Origin: Gammaproteobacteria bacterium
GTDB lineage: Bacteria; Pseudomonadota; Gammaproteobacteria; UBA6429; Thiohalophilaceae
Assembly: GCA_022712915.1 (NCBI GenBank)
Contig: JAFLJQ010000256.1
Location: forward strand, 1-64,000
Reading direction: 5' to 3'
DNA: 64,000 nt
Made by a program: the position numbers and the translations under genes. Shown here in pieces: positions 55,022 through 63,702 of this stretch. The notes beneath the pieces were generated by a model. That model saw only the letters and a list, made by a program, of their open reading frames with translations. It had not been told where the DNA came from and made no database searches. Numbering within the stretch: position 1 is the stretch's first letter; each line of letters starts with the position of its first letter.

Positions 55022-55396
55022 TTAAAGGGTATGTACCCATTCGGTGATGGCATCAATTTCTTTGTCAGACAATATGCCATGTTTGCCATAGGGAGGCATG
55101 ATGGTATTTGGGTTAGCCTTGGTAGGATCAAAAATATGGGCACGTAATTTAGCTTTGTCAGGATAGCGGGCTTTCATTGCTACCAGAGGGGGGGCTGCAT
55201 TTCCGGGCATATTGGCACCTTCATAGGCATGACAGGCGGTACAATTACCTTTTTTACGATCTTGGGCAATTTTTTTACCTTCTTCTACGCTAGCAGCGGA
55301 TGCTGATACGGGTACCAGTGTGGCACTTAATAGGACCGCAATAGCACTTGCGGCGAAGATTAATTTGGCAGGTTTTTGCATGGGGCTCCTCCTCAA
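55022..55396 (-). CDS. soxX: Sulfur-oxidation cytochrome c SoxX
   Basis: This 124-residue periplasmic monoheme cytochrome is the partner of SoxA. A signal peptide (~1-34) is followed by CTACH heme binding (GNCTACHAYEGANMPGNAAP) and a methionine ligand in NTIMPPYGKHG. It is the first gene of the operon, transcribed leftwards, with ~180 bases upstream to bepA that must carry the promoter. Confidence 0.92.
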   Translation of the reverse strand: MRRSPMQKPAKLIFAASAIAVLLSATLVPVSASAASVEEGKKIAQDRKKGNCTACHAYEGANMPGNAAPPLVAMKARYPDKAKLRAHIFDPTKANPNTIMPPYGKHGILSDKEIDAITEWVHTL

Positions 55397-55576
55397 TTGT
55401 TTTAGATCTCAGTATCTCAGCCAAGGCTGAATGGAAAATATCATTATTATTCTAGCAGGGCTTTGGCCACTACACAGTCATTTAGGATACATGAACGTCA
55501 ATAGATGACAAGGGGATAGATATAGTTAGCTAAGTAGAATCGGTGTATTTATCTTCCCATATATCAAGCTGGAGTG
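55397..55576. promoter_or_regulatory. Upstream region of the sox operon
   Basis: This 180-base gap precedes soxX on the minus strand. It contains a small palindrome CAGCCAAGGCTG (around 55419-55430) close to the start, and TTGGCCACTACACA at about 55474-55487, which matches 13 of 14 bases of the IS3 end at the left of the window. No confident promoter hexamers are visible. Confidence 0.35.
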
Positions 55577-57043
55577 CTAATTACCGTGTTCCTCGGGGAT
55601 AATCTCTTTTTGGTATTCGGCGATACGTGCCTCACGCCCGGCACGGGTATAAAAATCATCTTTTTTATGTGTTTGCATTGCTAGCTGCATTTGTCTGATG
55701 GCTTCATGGGGTTGGCCCAGAAAGAAATAATATTCGGCCAATGCATGGTGCACACCGCTGGTATTTTTCAGTCCGGCCTCTGCTTCAGATAAAAACTTGT
55801 ATAATTGGGGGAGGTTACCGGGTGTCTTGAGGACGTTATTGAGTAGCTCACGAGCTTTGCTGAATTGCCTGTTTTTCAGAAGGCTTTGCACATAATAATA
55901 GGTAATAACCTTGTTTTCTGGATAGAGCTCCAAAGCCTTGGTGTATGTGGTCTGGGACTGCTTTAGCTTTTTAGTGAAGCTTTCAATTTGCCCCTTGGCA
56001 ACAAGATACGTGATCCGAGAGGGGTCTTTCGCCAGCAATTTGTCTAGAATTTTATTTGCCTTGGCATATTGTTTGGTGTTCATTAGTGACAACGCATAGC
56101 CATATTCTTCGGCTGAACGGTTTTGAAAACGACCATTTTCAAGGTGTTTAGTAAATTCTATAACGGCATTATTTTTGTCGTCGTGGGCAAGTGCCCGGAT
56201 TCTGGCGCGGATTAAATCAAAACTCTGCGTATCAAAATTGGTTTTTCTTTTTTGAAGTCCTGATGCGCGGTTGATGGCATCAGCCATTCGATTGGTACTC
56301 ATCGGGTGACTTCTAAGAAATTCTGGGGTTGATGAGCCGTACAGACGACTTTCTTTTTCCATACGGCCAAAAAAAGTGGCCATGGCCATGGGATCATAGC
56401 CTGCATTTGCGAGCATTTGGATACCCATGTAATCAGCTTCTTTCTCATTTGCACGGGTAAAATTGATCTGGCTTTGCATCATTCCCGCTGCGGTTGCAGC
56501 AAATGCTGCCTCACCAATTTGACTATTAGCGCCTCCCAGAATTATGGCGGCAATCAATGCAGCGAGGATGGGCCCCTGATTGCTACCAGCCTCATAGGCC
56601 CGGGCATGGTGGCGCTGGGTGATATGCGCGACTTCATGGGCCATCACTGAGGCAAGTTCTTTCTCAGATTCTGTTGCCAGAATTAATCCATAATTGATGC
56701 CAATAAACCCACCGGGTAAAGCAAAGGCGTTGAGTATTTTGTCGTTAATGAGAAAAAATTTAAAGTGTTGATCACCATGGTTTGTATTAGATATCAGGCG
56801 AAAACCAAGATGATCAAGATAATCTTCAATCAGGGGATCATCCACGACACCGCCACCTCGGCGAATATTACGAATCACTGCTTCACCGGTTCTTTTTTCT
56901 TCCGCAGGACTGACGCTAAAATCAGCACTATTACCCATATCCGGAAGTAGCAGTTCTTCGCTATGGATGTTGGTATGGGAGAAGAGTAATGATAATGCAA
57001 TAAACAGTATCAGGTTGACATTTAACTGTTTGGTTTTTAGCAT
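55577..57043 (-). CDS. bepA: BepA-type periplasmic M48 metalloprotease with TPR domain
   Basis: This 488-residue protein has a signal peptide, an M48 zinc protease domain with HEVAH (near residue 137) and the distal Glu in ANEKEADYMG, and C-terminal TPR repeats (~300-470). It acts on outer-membrane assembly: E. coli BepA (YfgC) assists or degrades LptD at the BAM complex. E. coli BepA is 487 residues. It runs towards soxX, divergent from tusA. Confidence 0.92.
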   Translation of the reverse strand: MLKTKQLNVNLILFIALSLLFSHTNIHSEELLLPDMGNSADFSVSPAEEKRTGEAVIRNIRRGGGVVDDPLIEDYLDHLGFRLISNTNHGDQHFKFFLINDKILNAFALPGGFIGINYGLILATESEKELASVMAHEVAHITQRHHARAYEAGSNQGPILAALIAAIILGGANSQIGEAAFAATAAGMMQSQINFTRANEKEADYMGIQMLANAGYDPMAMATFFGRMEKESRLYGSSTPEFLRSHPMSTNRMADAINRASGLQKRKTNFDTQSFDLIRARIRALAHDDKNNAVIEFTKHLENGRFQNRSAEEYGYALSLMNTKQYAKANKILDKLLAKDPSRITYLVAKGQIESFTKKLKQSQTTYTKALELYPENKVITYYYVQSLLKNRQFSKARELLNNVLKTPGNLPQLYKFLSEAEAGLKNTSGVHHALAEYYFFLGQPHEAIRQMQLAMQTHKKDDFYTRAGREARIAEYQKEIIPEEHGN

Positions 57044-57493
57044 ATATTTATGGCTGTGTTTGGGCTTGAAAGATTAAATCATACTGTATTCATAGTGCTA
57101 ATTATAGTCTGGAAGAATTCTGTTTGTTCGACACATTAAATTATTTTTAAGTGGCATCATTAGATTTTATCATGGAGGGCATAATTTGACTTTAATCCCG
57201 TTTATACATGTAGTAAGTAGAATGAGAAGCAAAAAGAATTCATTCAAATCGGGCTGAAAATATCTTTAATTAACTGAAAATTAAGCTGAAGTTAATAAAG
57301 TGGATTTTTAAGGACTGATGGAACTGGATATCTTACAGAAAAAATAAGCTAATAAATTTTCTGCTGATAAGTGTCGAAAAAGTAAAAATTGCTTGTCATT
57401 GTTGAGGCGAATAGCATATAAGTATGGTTTTAAATACTAATACACTTAAATTTTGTCAAAACTTAAATTTTTAAGTATTACGAGGAGAAGCAT
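57044..57493. other. Divergent promoter region between bepA and the TusA-like gene
   Basis: This 450-base AT-rich gap holds no gene. Near its right end the 11-mer ACTTAAATTTT occurs twice in direct orientation (57444-57454 and 57461-57471), followed by TTAAGTATT and then a GAGGAG ribosome site. The repeats may be binding sites for a regulator of the TusA-like gene. Confidence 0.45.
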
Positions 57494-57724
57494 ATGTCAT
57501 CGTTTGACCAGGAACTTGACGCATCAGGCTTAAATTGCCCATTACCTATTTTGCGTGCCAAAAAGACATTGGCGGGTATGTCAGGCGGACAAGTTCTGCA
57601 TATTATTGCAACTGATCCCGGATCAGTGAAAGATTTTGAAGCGTTCGCCAAGCAAACGGGTAATGATCTGATAGAGTCAAAAGAGGAAGGCGGTAAATTT
57701 TTCTTTTTGATCAAGAAGTCCTGA
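57494..57724 (+). CDS. TusA/SirA-family sulfur carrier protein
   Basis: This 76-residue cytosolic sulfurtransferase has the motif LDASGLNCPLPILRAKK, in which the Cys of CPxP carries persulfide. In sulfur oxidisers such proteins deliver sulfur to reverse-DSR or Hdr-like enzymes; in others they serve tRNA thiolation. It has a strong GAGGAG site 8 bases before ATG, and stands alone between bepA and fadL. Its placement near the sox operon suggests oxidative metabolism, but this is inference. Confidence 0.92.
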   Translation: MSSFDQELDASGLNCPLPILRAKKTLAGMSGGQVLHIIATDPGSVKDFEAFAKQTGNDLIESKEEGGKFFFLIKKS

Positions 57725-57784
57725 TCGGTATTGAAGTTTGTGGTGGCGGGGGCGTCAGCCCATTCTCGGAAGTTAAATACATTT

Positions 57785-57817
57785 AAAAAAAACCCGCTTA
57801 GTCAGCGGGTTTTTTTA
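57785..57817. terminator. Bidirectional terminator
   Basis: AACCCGCT with AGCGGGTT (8 pairs, 5-base loop TAGTC) is preceded by an A-run and followed by a run of seven T, so it works for both the TusA-like gene (plus) and the FadL-like gene (minus). Confidence 0.92.
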
Positions 57818-57841
57818 AACTGCTTATATCGCTGAAAGGTA

Positions 57842-59176
57842 TCAGAACGTCAAGTTGTACTGAGCGCTGAGAATATTAATCTCTGACTCATATTTACCCT
57901 TAAGCGTTGAGTTGGTGCTATTGGTTCTGTTAATAGCCCCATCATCGAGATCAATCATGGCATAGCCAATATCAAGACTCATGGTTTTTGATACAGAATA
58001 TCCCGCACCCAATGTCAGCCAGGTTCGATCCGCATCAGGGACACGTGCTGAAGCTGTTTCAGGAGATGACGCAGCGGATTCATCCAGCGCGTAACCAAAT
58101 CTTAATTTCAGAGTTTCACTGGCATGGTACGTTGTGCCTATGGAAATACGTTCACTGTCCTTCCAGTTCAGTTCTTCGACTGTGGGCCCCTGAACATTGC
58201 TAGTGGCATAAGTAGTGCGTAATTCTTTCATAGTGGACCATTCAGTAAGGGAGTAGTCCGCCATAATATCCCATTGTGAATTCAGAGAATGAAAATAGCT
58301 AAGGGACCAGATAGCAGGTAAGTCAAGTGTAGCCGCTGCTGCAGAATCAACAAAAAAACCAGCGCCGCTAAGTATTGGATCGATATTGCTGAAGGTTGCA
58401 TCTCCGCTAAAATCATGTTCGATACTAGAGCGATAGGCAAAACCAAGGCGACTGGTTGTGGTGAACTGATACATCATCCCGACGTTGTAACCCCAGGCGG
58501 TGCTGTCACCTTTTACATCAGCATGGCCATCTTTGGTTTCTGGAAGACCAGCACAGGCACCGATTCCACTGCCTGCACAAACTGTTGGTTGATCAATATT
58601 CGTGGTGAGGTTTACCTCGGCAATTTGATAATTTAGACCAAAACCCAGAGATAATTTTTCATTGACCTTGAAGGACAGGGCCGGATTGATATTCACGGTG
58701 ATCAATTCAGATTTCAGGGCGTGATAACGGCCTACCCAACCGCTTTGATAATTTGTGGTCAGGCCAAAGGGGGCATTAATCCCCAGACCAAAATCGAGTT
58801 TTGAATTGATATTATTCATGTAATAGAAATTGGGTACGATCGCATCATCGCCAGCATCGCCACCATTACCACCACGCGTTGTGACTGTTGCAGCGCCAGC
58901 GATTTGTGAGCCATCATTTTTGAACTGGATGTTAGGTTCGATCAAGTGTGCACCGATGATTATTTGATTGGTCTGCAAGCGAGCCATGCCAGCTGGATTG
59001 TAATAAATTGTGCTGGCGTCTTCGTTACTGGCGCTGCCGCCAGAATAAGCATTGCCCAGTCCACTGACGCTACCTTCTATTATGGCAAAACCGGCGGCTG
59101 TGACCATTGCCGGAGCGGATAAAGCGCCAATTATTACAACAAGACCGAGTTGGCTTGAATTGATGTGTCGTTTCAT
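57842..59176 (-). CDS. FadL/TodX-family outer-membrane transport protein
   Basis: This 444-residue outer-membrane beta-barrel has a signal peptide (cleavage near VTA-AGFAI). The N-terminal hatch has SGLGNAYSGGSA and STIYYNPAGMARL, the FadL landmarks (NPA), and the C-terminus ends in Phe (QYNLTF) as barrel proteins do. Members import long-chain fatty acids or hydrocarbons. The extracellular loops contain Cys pairs (TVCAGSGIGACAG). The ligand is unknown. Confidence 0.92.
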   Translation of the reverse strand: MKRHINSSQLGLVVIIGALSAPAMVTAAGFAIIEGSVSGLGNAYSGGSASNEDASTIYYNPAGMARLQTNQIIIGAHLIEPNIQFKNDGSQIAGAATVTTRGGNGGDAGDDAIVPNFYYMNNINSKLDFGLGINAPFGLTTNYQSGWVGRYHALKSELITVNINPALSFKVNEKLSLGFGLNYQIAEVNLTTNIDQPTVCAGSGIGACAGLPETKDGHADVKGDSTAWGYNVGMMYQFTTTSRLGFAYRSSIEHDFSGDATFSNIDPILSGAGFFVDSAAAATLDLPAIWSLSYFHSLNSQWDIMADYSLTEWSTMKELRTTYATSNVQGPTVEELNWKDSERISIGTTYHASETLKLRFGYALDESAASSPETASARVPDADRTWLTLGAGYSVSKTMSLDIGYAMIDLDDGAINRTNSTNSTLKGKYESEINILSAQYNLTF

Positions 59177-59950
59177 ATCATATCTCCCTCTGCGTATGGT
59201 ATTTCATTACGTTAGTAAAACCGTGGTATTATCTTACTATATATAAATTTTGTATTCACTTTTATTTATTACTTGCCTAATATTAAGAGTTAAAACTTAC
59301 TGTTTGACTTCTAAGCTTGTTGTAAGTCTTGTATGTATTTTTCATGCTTCGTGTGTAGGGCTACTCACTGTTGATTTTTTGGATCAAATTTTGTTGACTA
59401 CAAATTGGAGGTCGACTATTTTGTGATAGGTTTCTTTGTTTTTGTAAGGATTAGGCTGCTCATCATTTTAGATGCTACATTAGCAAATTAGCAATTTTTA
59501 ATGTATTAAATGTTATTCGCAAAAATTAGAACGGGATTTGAGAGTTTGTTATATATTTTTACTACGTCAGTAGTTTTGATCGCAGGTTGATTTTTTAATG
59601 GGGTATTTCACTCATTTTAAGAAAATAAATTTTTAACAATGAAGATGAAAGAGTTATAAGCGAACAGGGTATTTGATCTGTTGAAAAAATGGTGTATCGG
59701 GTTGGTTTGAGGTTAGCCAACATTAAAGTAACCGACTATCTATTCCACCATTAGCTAATATAATGTTGTTAACTTGAAAGCTTGAGATTAAATCCCCTCC
59801 CTATTGGCTGACATGCTAAAAATAGAAGCCCAGTAATTGATAGTTCAGGTTGTCGAAACCGAGTTGCTGAGGTTATTGAACAGTATTTCAGATTGCCGAA
59901 CGGGTGATGGCTTAATTTGCCAGCGTGATAGCTGGTAGAGCATTCATATG

Positions 59951-60148
59951 AGTAATTTGATTGAGTCTACCTTTGGTACAATTCAATATCGGATGAAAAG
60001 ATCAAAGGGGTGTCTATCTTGCAAAGGTATGTGTGCGGAGAAAAAATGGCGAAGCCCGTGTGGTTTTGATTTCCTGGCCTAGTTGATCACTTGCGTGAAA
60101 TTTGAAGAGGATATTGATGTATCAGGAGTCGATCAGCTTGTCGTTTGA
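59951..60148 (+). pseudogene. IS256/Mutator-type transposase relic, C-terminal end
   Basis: The frame reads SNLIESTFGTIQYRMKRSKG, then CLSCKG...AEKKWRSPCGFDFLA, an internal TAG, and continues CVKFEEDIDVSGVDQL to TGA. It matches the typical end of Mutator-type transposases (N-x-I-E-S-T-F-A-T-x-R-x-R-T-x-x-x-x-G-C-L-S). The in-frame stop, a missing stretch after GCLS and absence of the rest of the gene show it is dead. No terminal repeats are recognised. Confidence 0.65.
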
Positions 60149-60191
60149 TTCATTAAGTTAAGCCCTATATTTGACTGCAACGTTAAAGAAA

Positions 60192-60214
60192 AAGGGCCAT
60201 GTTACATGGCCCTT
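60192..60214 (-). terminator. Terminator of the secreted-protein operon
   Basis: AAGGGCCAT with ATGGCCCTT (9 pairs, 5-base loop) is followed, on the minus strand, by TTTTTCTTT. It lies about 30 bases after the stop codon of the upstream gene. Confidence 0.88.
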
Positions 60215-60243
60215 AGTTTTATTGCTTAGAACAAAAGCTAGTA

Positions 60244-61359
60244 TTATGGGTTGGTTGGAGCAGCCAGAGCTGTCATGTCGTTCTTCAAACCATTGCTCGT
60301 ATCACCTGCCCAACTGATGCTGAATCCATCTGCCACGTCACTGATCGGATTTCCTGCTGTGGCATCCAGTGTAAGTGATCCACAACCTGAACCCGCGACG
60401 GGTGTTGTTGGAGTCGTGTAATCAATACACTGAACATCTCCATTAGGGGCTGAGATGTCATCACCATCTGTATGAGTGGTTGACGTATCGCTCAAGCTAC
60501 CACTTTCAAACATAAAAAAGGCATTGATATTTTTGGTGTTTGAATCACCATAAGCAGCCGCACGGAAACCCATAATTTCTGCGGTCTTGTTCTGGGAACG
60601 AACAATCCAGAATTTGTATGTGCTGCTGGTTAAGGTCTGGAACTTGGCAACGAAATATTCATTGCCGGTTGCTACACCTGGCTCGTTTGTCATATACAAC
60701 TCGAGGTGGCTGTCAGCAGCCACCTCTGTATCGTAATAGACCTCGATTTGACGCAGTGTACCCGTTGATACGCCTTCATCACCCATCGCCATACGCATCC
60801 AGCCGACGGTGTTTGTACAGTTGAATTCGATATTCATGAAGGTGGTGCCATTGTGTTGTACAACAACACGTTTCTCGAATGCATTACCGGCACCGGTATA
60901 GCCCGTGGGGATGGTTTTTATTGGTGTTTCGAAGTACATTTTAAACGTACCGTCTGTGTCCGTCATACTGGCATTACCTGTCGCGGGGACACTGGTACAG
61001 GTGCTAAAGCCTGCTGTCTTTAAGCCGCCCCCCAGTGCTGTTGGGCCGGTAATGTCACGAATCATACCCAGGAAACCTCCATCTGGACCGCCCATGCCTG
61101 ATGGGTAGACATTATTGGGTGCGCCGTTTATGAGAAAGTACATGAAACGAATGTGGTGAGCGAGATTGCCTGGGCCACCGGTCAGGATATCGGTTCCAGC
61201 CATCGCCTCATTAATTAAGCTCAAACGTTCAACAAAGCTGGTAAGGTCATTGCTGGCTTGGGATGCCGTTTTGGGTTTCAGGTTTATATTTAACATACTC
61301 AGGGCAAGCACCAGTGTGGCTGTGCCGAGTATTTTGCTTATTTTGTTTACAGTTTTCAT
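60244..61359 (-). CDS. Secreted protein of unknown family
   Basis: The 371-residue product starts at ATG 61359 with a GAGGAGA site, has an N-terminal signal (~1-35, cleavage near ASQA), then a small helical part (SFVERLSLINEAMAG) and a Gly/Thr/Asn-rich body likely rich in beta strands. It contains four Cys and motifs such as MYFLINGAPNN, VYPSGMGGPDGG and MRMAMGDEG; no catalytic signature was recognised. It follows a tiny lipoprotein gene by 21 bases, so the pair may form one envelope system. I do not know the function. Confidence 0.7.
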   Translation of the reverse strand: MKTVNKISKILGTATLVLALSMLNINLKPKTASQASNDLTSFVERLSLINEAMAGTDILTGGPGNLAHHIRFMYFLINGAPNNVYPSGMGGPDGGFLGMIRDITGPTALGGGLKTAGFSTCTSVPATGNASMTDTDGTFKMYFETPIKTIPTGYTGAGNAFEKRVVVQHNGTTFMNIEFNCTNTVGWMRMAMGDEGVSTGTLRQIEVYYDTEVAADSHLELYMTNEPGVATGNEYFVAKFQTLTSSTYKFWIVRSQNKTAEIMGFRAAAYGDSNTKNINAFFMFESGSLSDTSTTHTDGDDISAPNGDVQCIDYTTPTTPVAGSGCGSLTLDATAGNPISDVADGFSISWAGDTSNGLKNDMTALAAPTNP

Positions 61360-61380
61360 TTTATATCTCCTCACAAATGA

Positions 61381-61542
61381 TTACTCGACACAGCTGCTGC
61401 CACTACAGTCCACACTAGGTTGGGGCAGGGCGTTGGTTGAACCTGTTGCTGCATCATCACTGCTACAGCCGGTCAAGCCTACAAGTAGGGCAAAGCATGC
61501 CGTAAGCAGATAGTGTTTGTATCTTGCGAGTAGCTTATTCAT
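61381..61542 (-). CDS. Very small lipoprotein
   Basis: 53 residues starting at ATG 61542, which has a perfect AAGGAG site. The signal peptide ends in LTGC, a good lipobox; the mature part is about 28 residues, rich in Ser, Asp and Ala with two more Cys (VDCSGSSC) near the end. Ser-Ser after the lipid Cys argues for outer-membrane sorting. It is operonic with the secreted protein at 60244-61359 and may anchor it or bind it. Confidence 0.7.
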   Translation of the reverse strand: MNKLLARYKHYLLTACFALLVGLTGCSSDDAATGSTNALPQPSVDCSGSSCVE

Positions 61543-61871
61543 ATTTGTTCTCCTTACATTAAGCTTCAAATAATGGGTTTGTATCCCCTTTCGATATATG
61601 GGCTAGTGTGGGTATCGTGACTTGATGAGCCTAACTTCAGTAATGTATGTCAACATTTGTTGCGCGGCTATTGGGCGGGATATTGAAATAAAACATGGCA
61701 GTAATCCTTATTAATATTGCGCCTATTATGGTTAAGTCTTTATACGGGAATGCTTTTAAAGGTCAGATAGGTTAATATCTACCCCTTTTTTTAAAGCATC
61801 GGCATCATTAAAATGAACGATACGGTGTTTTCCGGAAGTAAAAATTTACAATTAAATTATTGAGGATATCC
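61543..61871. other. Divergent gap between the mini-lipoprotein and glyA
   Basis: This 329-base gap must hold promoters for both directions. I looked for glycine or folate riboswitch features before glyA and saw none. A GAGGAT ribosome site (61861-61866) precedes the glyA ATG. Confidence 0.5.
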
Positions 61872-63128
61872 ATGTTCAGTAAAGATATGACGGTTGCTGG
61901 TTTTGATGATGAATTGTGGCGTGCGATGGAAAAGGAACAGGTTCGGCAGGAAGAGCATATCGAACTCATTGCATCTGAAAATTATGCTAGTCCACGGGTG
62001 ATGGAAGCCCAGGGTTCGGTACTGACCAATAAGTATGCCGAGGGTTATCCCGGCAAGCGTTATTACGGTGGTTGTGAGAATGTGGATGTGGCTGAGCAAC
62101 TGGCCATTGATCGGGTAAAAGAATTGTTTGGTGCCGATTATGCCAATGTGCAACCGCACTCCGGTTCACAGGCCAATGCCGCCGTTTATTTTGCCCTGTT
62201 ACAGCCGGGTGATACCGTGTTGGGCATGAGCCTGGCCCATGGTGGTCATCTGACCCACGGATCCAAGGTCAGTTTTTCGGGCAAGCTGTTTAATGCCATT
62301 CAGTATGGCCTGAATGAGGCTACAGGGAAAATCGATTATGAGCAGGTCGAGCAATTGGCTAAGGAACACAAGCCCAAAATGATTGTGGCGGGCTTCTCTG
62401 CGTACTCTCAAGTTGTGGATTGGCAGCGTTTTCGCGACATTGCCGATGCAGTGGGGGCCTACCTGATGGTGGATATGGCCCACGTTGCCGGGTTGATTGC
62501 CGCTGGCGTTTATCCCAACCCGGTGCAGATTGCCGATGTCACCACTTCGACTACCCACAAGACCCTGCGCGGCCCGCGTGGTGGGATTATCCTAGCCAAG
62601 TCGAATCCTGAGCTGGAGAAAAAATTCAACTCTATGATCTTCCCTGGTACTCAGGGTGGCCCTCTGATGCATGTGATTGCGGCCAAGGCCGTGGCTTTCA
62701 AGGAGGCCTTACAGGATGATTTCAAAGTCTATCAACAGCAGGTTGTGATCAATGCCAAGGCCATGGCCAAGGTGTTTGTCGAGCGTGGTTTTGATGTGGT
62801 TTCCGGTGGTACCGAAAACCATTTGTTCCTGGTGAGTTTCATTAATCAGGGCCTGACGGGTAAGGAAGTTGATGCCTGGCTAGGTGCGGCCAATATCACG
62901 ATTAATATGAATTCTGTGCCAAATGATCCACAGTCGCCTTTTGTTACCAGTGGTATCCGTGTGGGTACCCCAGCCATTACCACGCGTGGTTTTGGTGAAG
63001 CTGAGGCCAAAGTGCTGGCGGGCTGGATGTGTGATGTGATCGATTCCAAGGGTGATAATGCAGCAATTGAAAGTACCCAGAGCAAGGTACTGGATCTCTG
63101 TTCCCGTTATCCGGTTTATAAAAGCTAA
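61872..63128 (+). CDS. glyA: Serine hydroxymethyltransferase
   Basis: This PLP enzyme interconverts serine and glycine with tetrahydrofolate, feeding one-carbon metabolism. It has 418 residues (417 in E. coli), with [20 protein letters not shown], the PLP lysine in [15 protein letters not shown] near residue 230, and [14 protein letters not shown]. The frame opens 12 bases earlier with TTG, but ATG 61872 has the ribosome site and homology. Confidence 0.97.
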   Translation: MFSKDMTVAGFDDELWRAMEKEQVRQEEHIELIASENYASPRVMEAQGSVLTNKYAEGYPGKRYYGGCENVDVAEQLAIDRVKELFGADYANVQPHSGSQANAAVYFALLQPGDTVLGMSLAHGGHLTHGSKVSFSGKLFNAIQYGLNEATGKIDYEQVEQLAKEHKPKMIVAGFSAYSQVVDWQRFRDIADAVGAYLMVDMAHVAGLIAAGVYPNPVQIADVTTSTTHKTLRGPRGGIILAKSNPELEKKFNSMIFPGTQGGPLMHVIAAKAVAFKEALQDDFKVYQQQVVINAKAMAKVFVERGFDVVSGGTENHLFLVSFINQGLTGKEVDAWLGAANITINMNSVPNDPQSPFVTSGIRVGTPAITTRGFGEAEAKVLAGWMCDVIDSKGDNAAIESTQSKVLDLCSRYPVYKS

Positions 63129-63198
63129 ATAATATAGATACTCATGGATAGTCATACCGGCCGTTACTCGTACCTTTTAGCCTGCATCTGAATTAGCT

Positions 63199-63702
63199 AT
63201 GCATTGCCCTTTTTGTGGTGCCGAGGATACCAAGGTTAACGATTCCCGTCTGGCGGGTGAAGGCGCGATGGTGCGGCGGCGGCGGGAGTGTTTGACCTGT
63301 AGTGAGCGTTTTACGACCTTTGAAACGGCCGAGCTGGTTATGCCTCGTGTGGTGAAAAGTGATGGACGGCGCGAACCTTTTGATGAAGAAAAGTTGAGTA
63401 CTGGTATCTGGCGTGCCTTGGAAAAACGACCGGTGGATACGGAAGATGTGGAACTGGCCGTTAATCGTATTTTAAAGAAAATTCGTTCGATAGGGGAGCG
63501 AGAGCTTCCCTCCCTGCAAATCGGTGAATGGGTGATGTTGGAACTGCGTGATCTGGATCAGGTCGCCTATGTGCGTTTTGCTTCGGTCTATCGTAGTTTC
63601 CAGGATGTGAGTGCCTTCGAAGAAGAGATTGAGCGGTTACGGCAGGAACCCACCCCTGAAGAAAAAAAACAGCAGCAATCCTTGTTGCCTGATGACGATT
63701 AA
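63199..63702 (+). CDS. nrdR: Transcriptional repressor NrdR
   Basis: This nucleotide-sensing repressor of ribonucleotide reductase genes has 167 residues. It has an N-terminal zinc ribbon ([32 protein letters not shown]) and an ATP-cone ([17 protein letters not shown]). The C-terminus is slightly extended and Glu/Gln-rich. It sits between glyA and ribD as in many gammaproteobacteria. Confidence 0.96.
   Translation: MHCPFCGAEDTKVNDSRLAGEGAMVRRRRECLTCSERFTTFETAELVMPRVVKSDGRREPFDEEKLSTGIWRALEKRPVDTEDVELAVNRILKKIRSIGERELPSLQIGEWVMLELRDLDQVAYVRFASVYRSFQDVSAFEEEIERLRQEPTPEEKKQQQSLLPDDD

Larger units (their letters stand above)
59177..60243. other. 1.07 kb gap between fadL-like and secreted-protein genes
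   Basis: Positions 59177-59930 are AT-rich and contain no gene; the fadL-like promoter must lie at the left end. A transposase relic occupies 59951-60148 and a terminator 60192-60214. Confidence 0.6.

Noticed and set aside
61543-61871. Possible glycine or folate riboswitch before glyA
   Set aside because: I looked for conserved riboswitch core motifs and saw none.
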